A stretch of 64,000 nt of DNA from Paraneptunicella aestuarii (lineage in GTDB: Bacteria; Pseudomonadota; Gammaproteobacteria; Enterobacterales; Alteromonadaceae): contig NZ_CP074570.1 of the NCBI RefSeq assembly GCF_019900845.1, forward strand, positions 1,116,001 through 1,180,000, given 5' to 3'. Within the stretch, counting starts at the first letter, position 1. The number at the start of each line of letters is the position of its first letter. The translations under genes and the position numbers were made by a program. Below, one piece after another: positions 63,645 through 64,000 of the stretch. The notes under the pieces are model-generated. The model searched no databases, had not been told where the DNA came from, and saw only the letters and a program-made list of their open reading frames with translations.

Positions 63645-64000
63645 ATGTTAGCTTTCCTCTGGAATGCCGTCTTTTTCGTTTTGGGGATTGGGATCTTAAT
63701 TGCCGTCCACGAATGGGGACATTTTTGGGTGGCTCGACGTTGTGGCATCAAGGTTCAGCAATTTAGTATCGGGTTCGGCAAGCCTCTATGGAGTCGTGTC
63801 GATCGATTGGGCACTCGCTTTGTGTTAGCCGCCATTCCTCTTGGTGGTTATGTTCGTATGCTCGACGAGCGCGTCGATGATGTCTCCGACTCTGAAAGAC
63901 ATATGACCTTTAATAGCAAAACCGTGGGGCAGAAAATCGCAGTGATGGCGGCTGGCCCTTTGGTGAATCTGATTTTTGCTGTTTTTGCCATGTACCTGGT
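63645..64000 (+). CDS. rseP: RseP site-2 protease (3' end outside window)
   Basis: The visible 118 residues include the zinc motif in [20 protein letters not shown] (HExxH), then [10 protein letters not shown] and [10 protein letters not shown], typical of RseP. It cleaves the anti-sigma factor RseA in the sigma-E response. It starts right after the dxr stop. The PDZ domains and the second metal motif lie beyond the window. Confidence 0.95.
   Translation, partial: MLAFLWNAVFFVLGIGILIAVHEWGHFWVARRCGIKVQQFSIGFGKPLWSRVDRLGTRFVLAAIPLGGYVRMLDERVDDVSDSERHMTFNSKTVGQKIAVMAAGPLVNLIFAVFAMYL

Overview
The window reads as one contiguous piece of a marine-type gammaproteobacterial chromosome, most likely Alteromonadales or a close relative. 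This is inferred from gene content: the rpsB-tsf-pyrH-frr-uppS-cdsA-dxr-rseP core cluster, glnD/dapD/map beside it, and the set Syd, DUF3192, DUF3301, YqcC, TruC and MioC-like flavodoxin. No RNA gene or CRISPR array was seen.

Layout. (1) 1-8.4 kb: the end of a type II secretion-like operon (GspC-like partial, GspD-like secretin), then two paralogous Ser/Thr/Ala-rich secreted proteins, the first with a near-consensus promoter and a strong terminator. Between the paralogs sits an IS3-family element with an IS630-family element inserted inside its left inverted repeat. (2) 8.4-39.8 kb: a large surface-glycan locus. It holds enzymes for amino-sugar and uronic-acid nucleotide sugars, an AsnB-type amidotransferase, three glycosyltransferases, a WecA/WbpL-type initiating transferase, a Wzx flippase, a Wzy_C/PglL-like membrane enzyme, several tailoring enzymes, and ugd-galU at the end. 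A 232-bp MITE-like element lies inside it. (3) 39.8-52.7 kb: small housekeeping and conserved genes (ComEA-like, NAD-type isocitrate dehydrogenase, HDOD protein, two DUF3192 proteins, ppnN, queF, syd, yqcC, truC, flavodoxin) plus a second, nearly identical IS3 copy in opposite orientation. (4) 52.7-64 kb: dapD, glnD and map on the minus strand, then the rpsB to rseP cluster on the plus strand, cut by the window end.

Working model. Regions 1 and 2 may form one surface system: a secretin and C-type inner-membrane protein export abundant S-layer-like proteins, and the adjacent locus makes the glycan that coats the cell or decorates those proteins. The sugar pathway suggested by the genes is a 4-amino-4,6-dideoxy sugar (dehydratase, aminotransferase, acetyltransferase) plus an amidated amino-uronic acid (UDP-HexNAc 6-dehydrogenase, WlbA/WbpB-like 3-dehydrogenase, DegT aminotransferase, AsnB-like enzyme). 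The link between secretion and glycosylation is inference from proximity and composition.

All family assignments come from reading motifs by eye; no database search was run.
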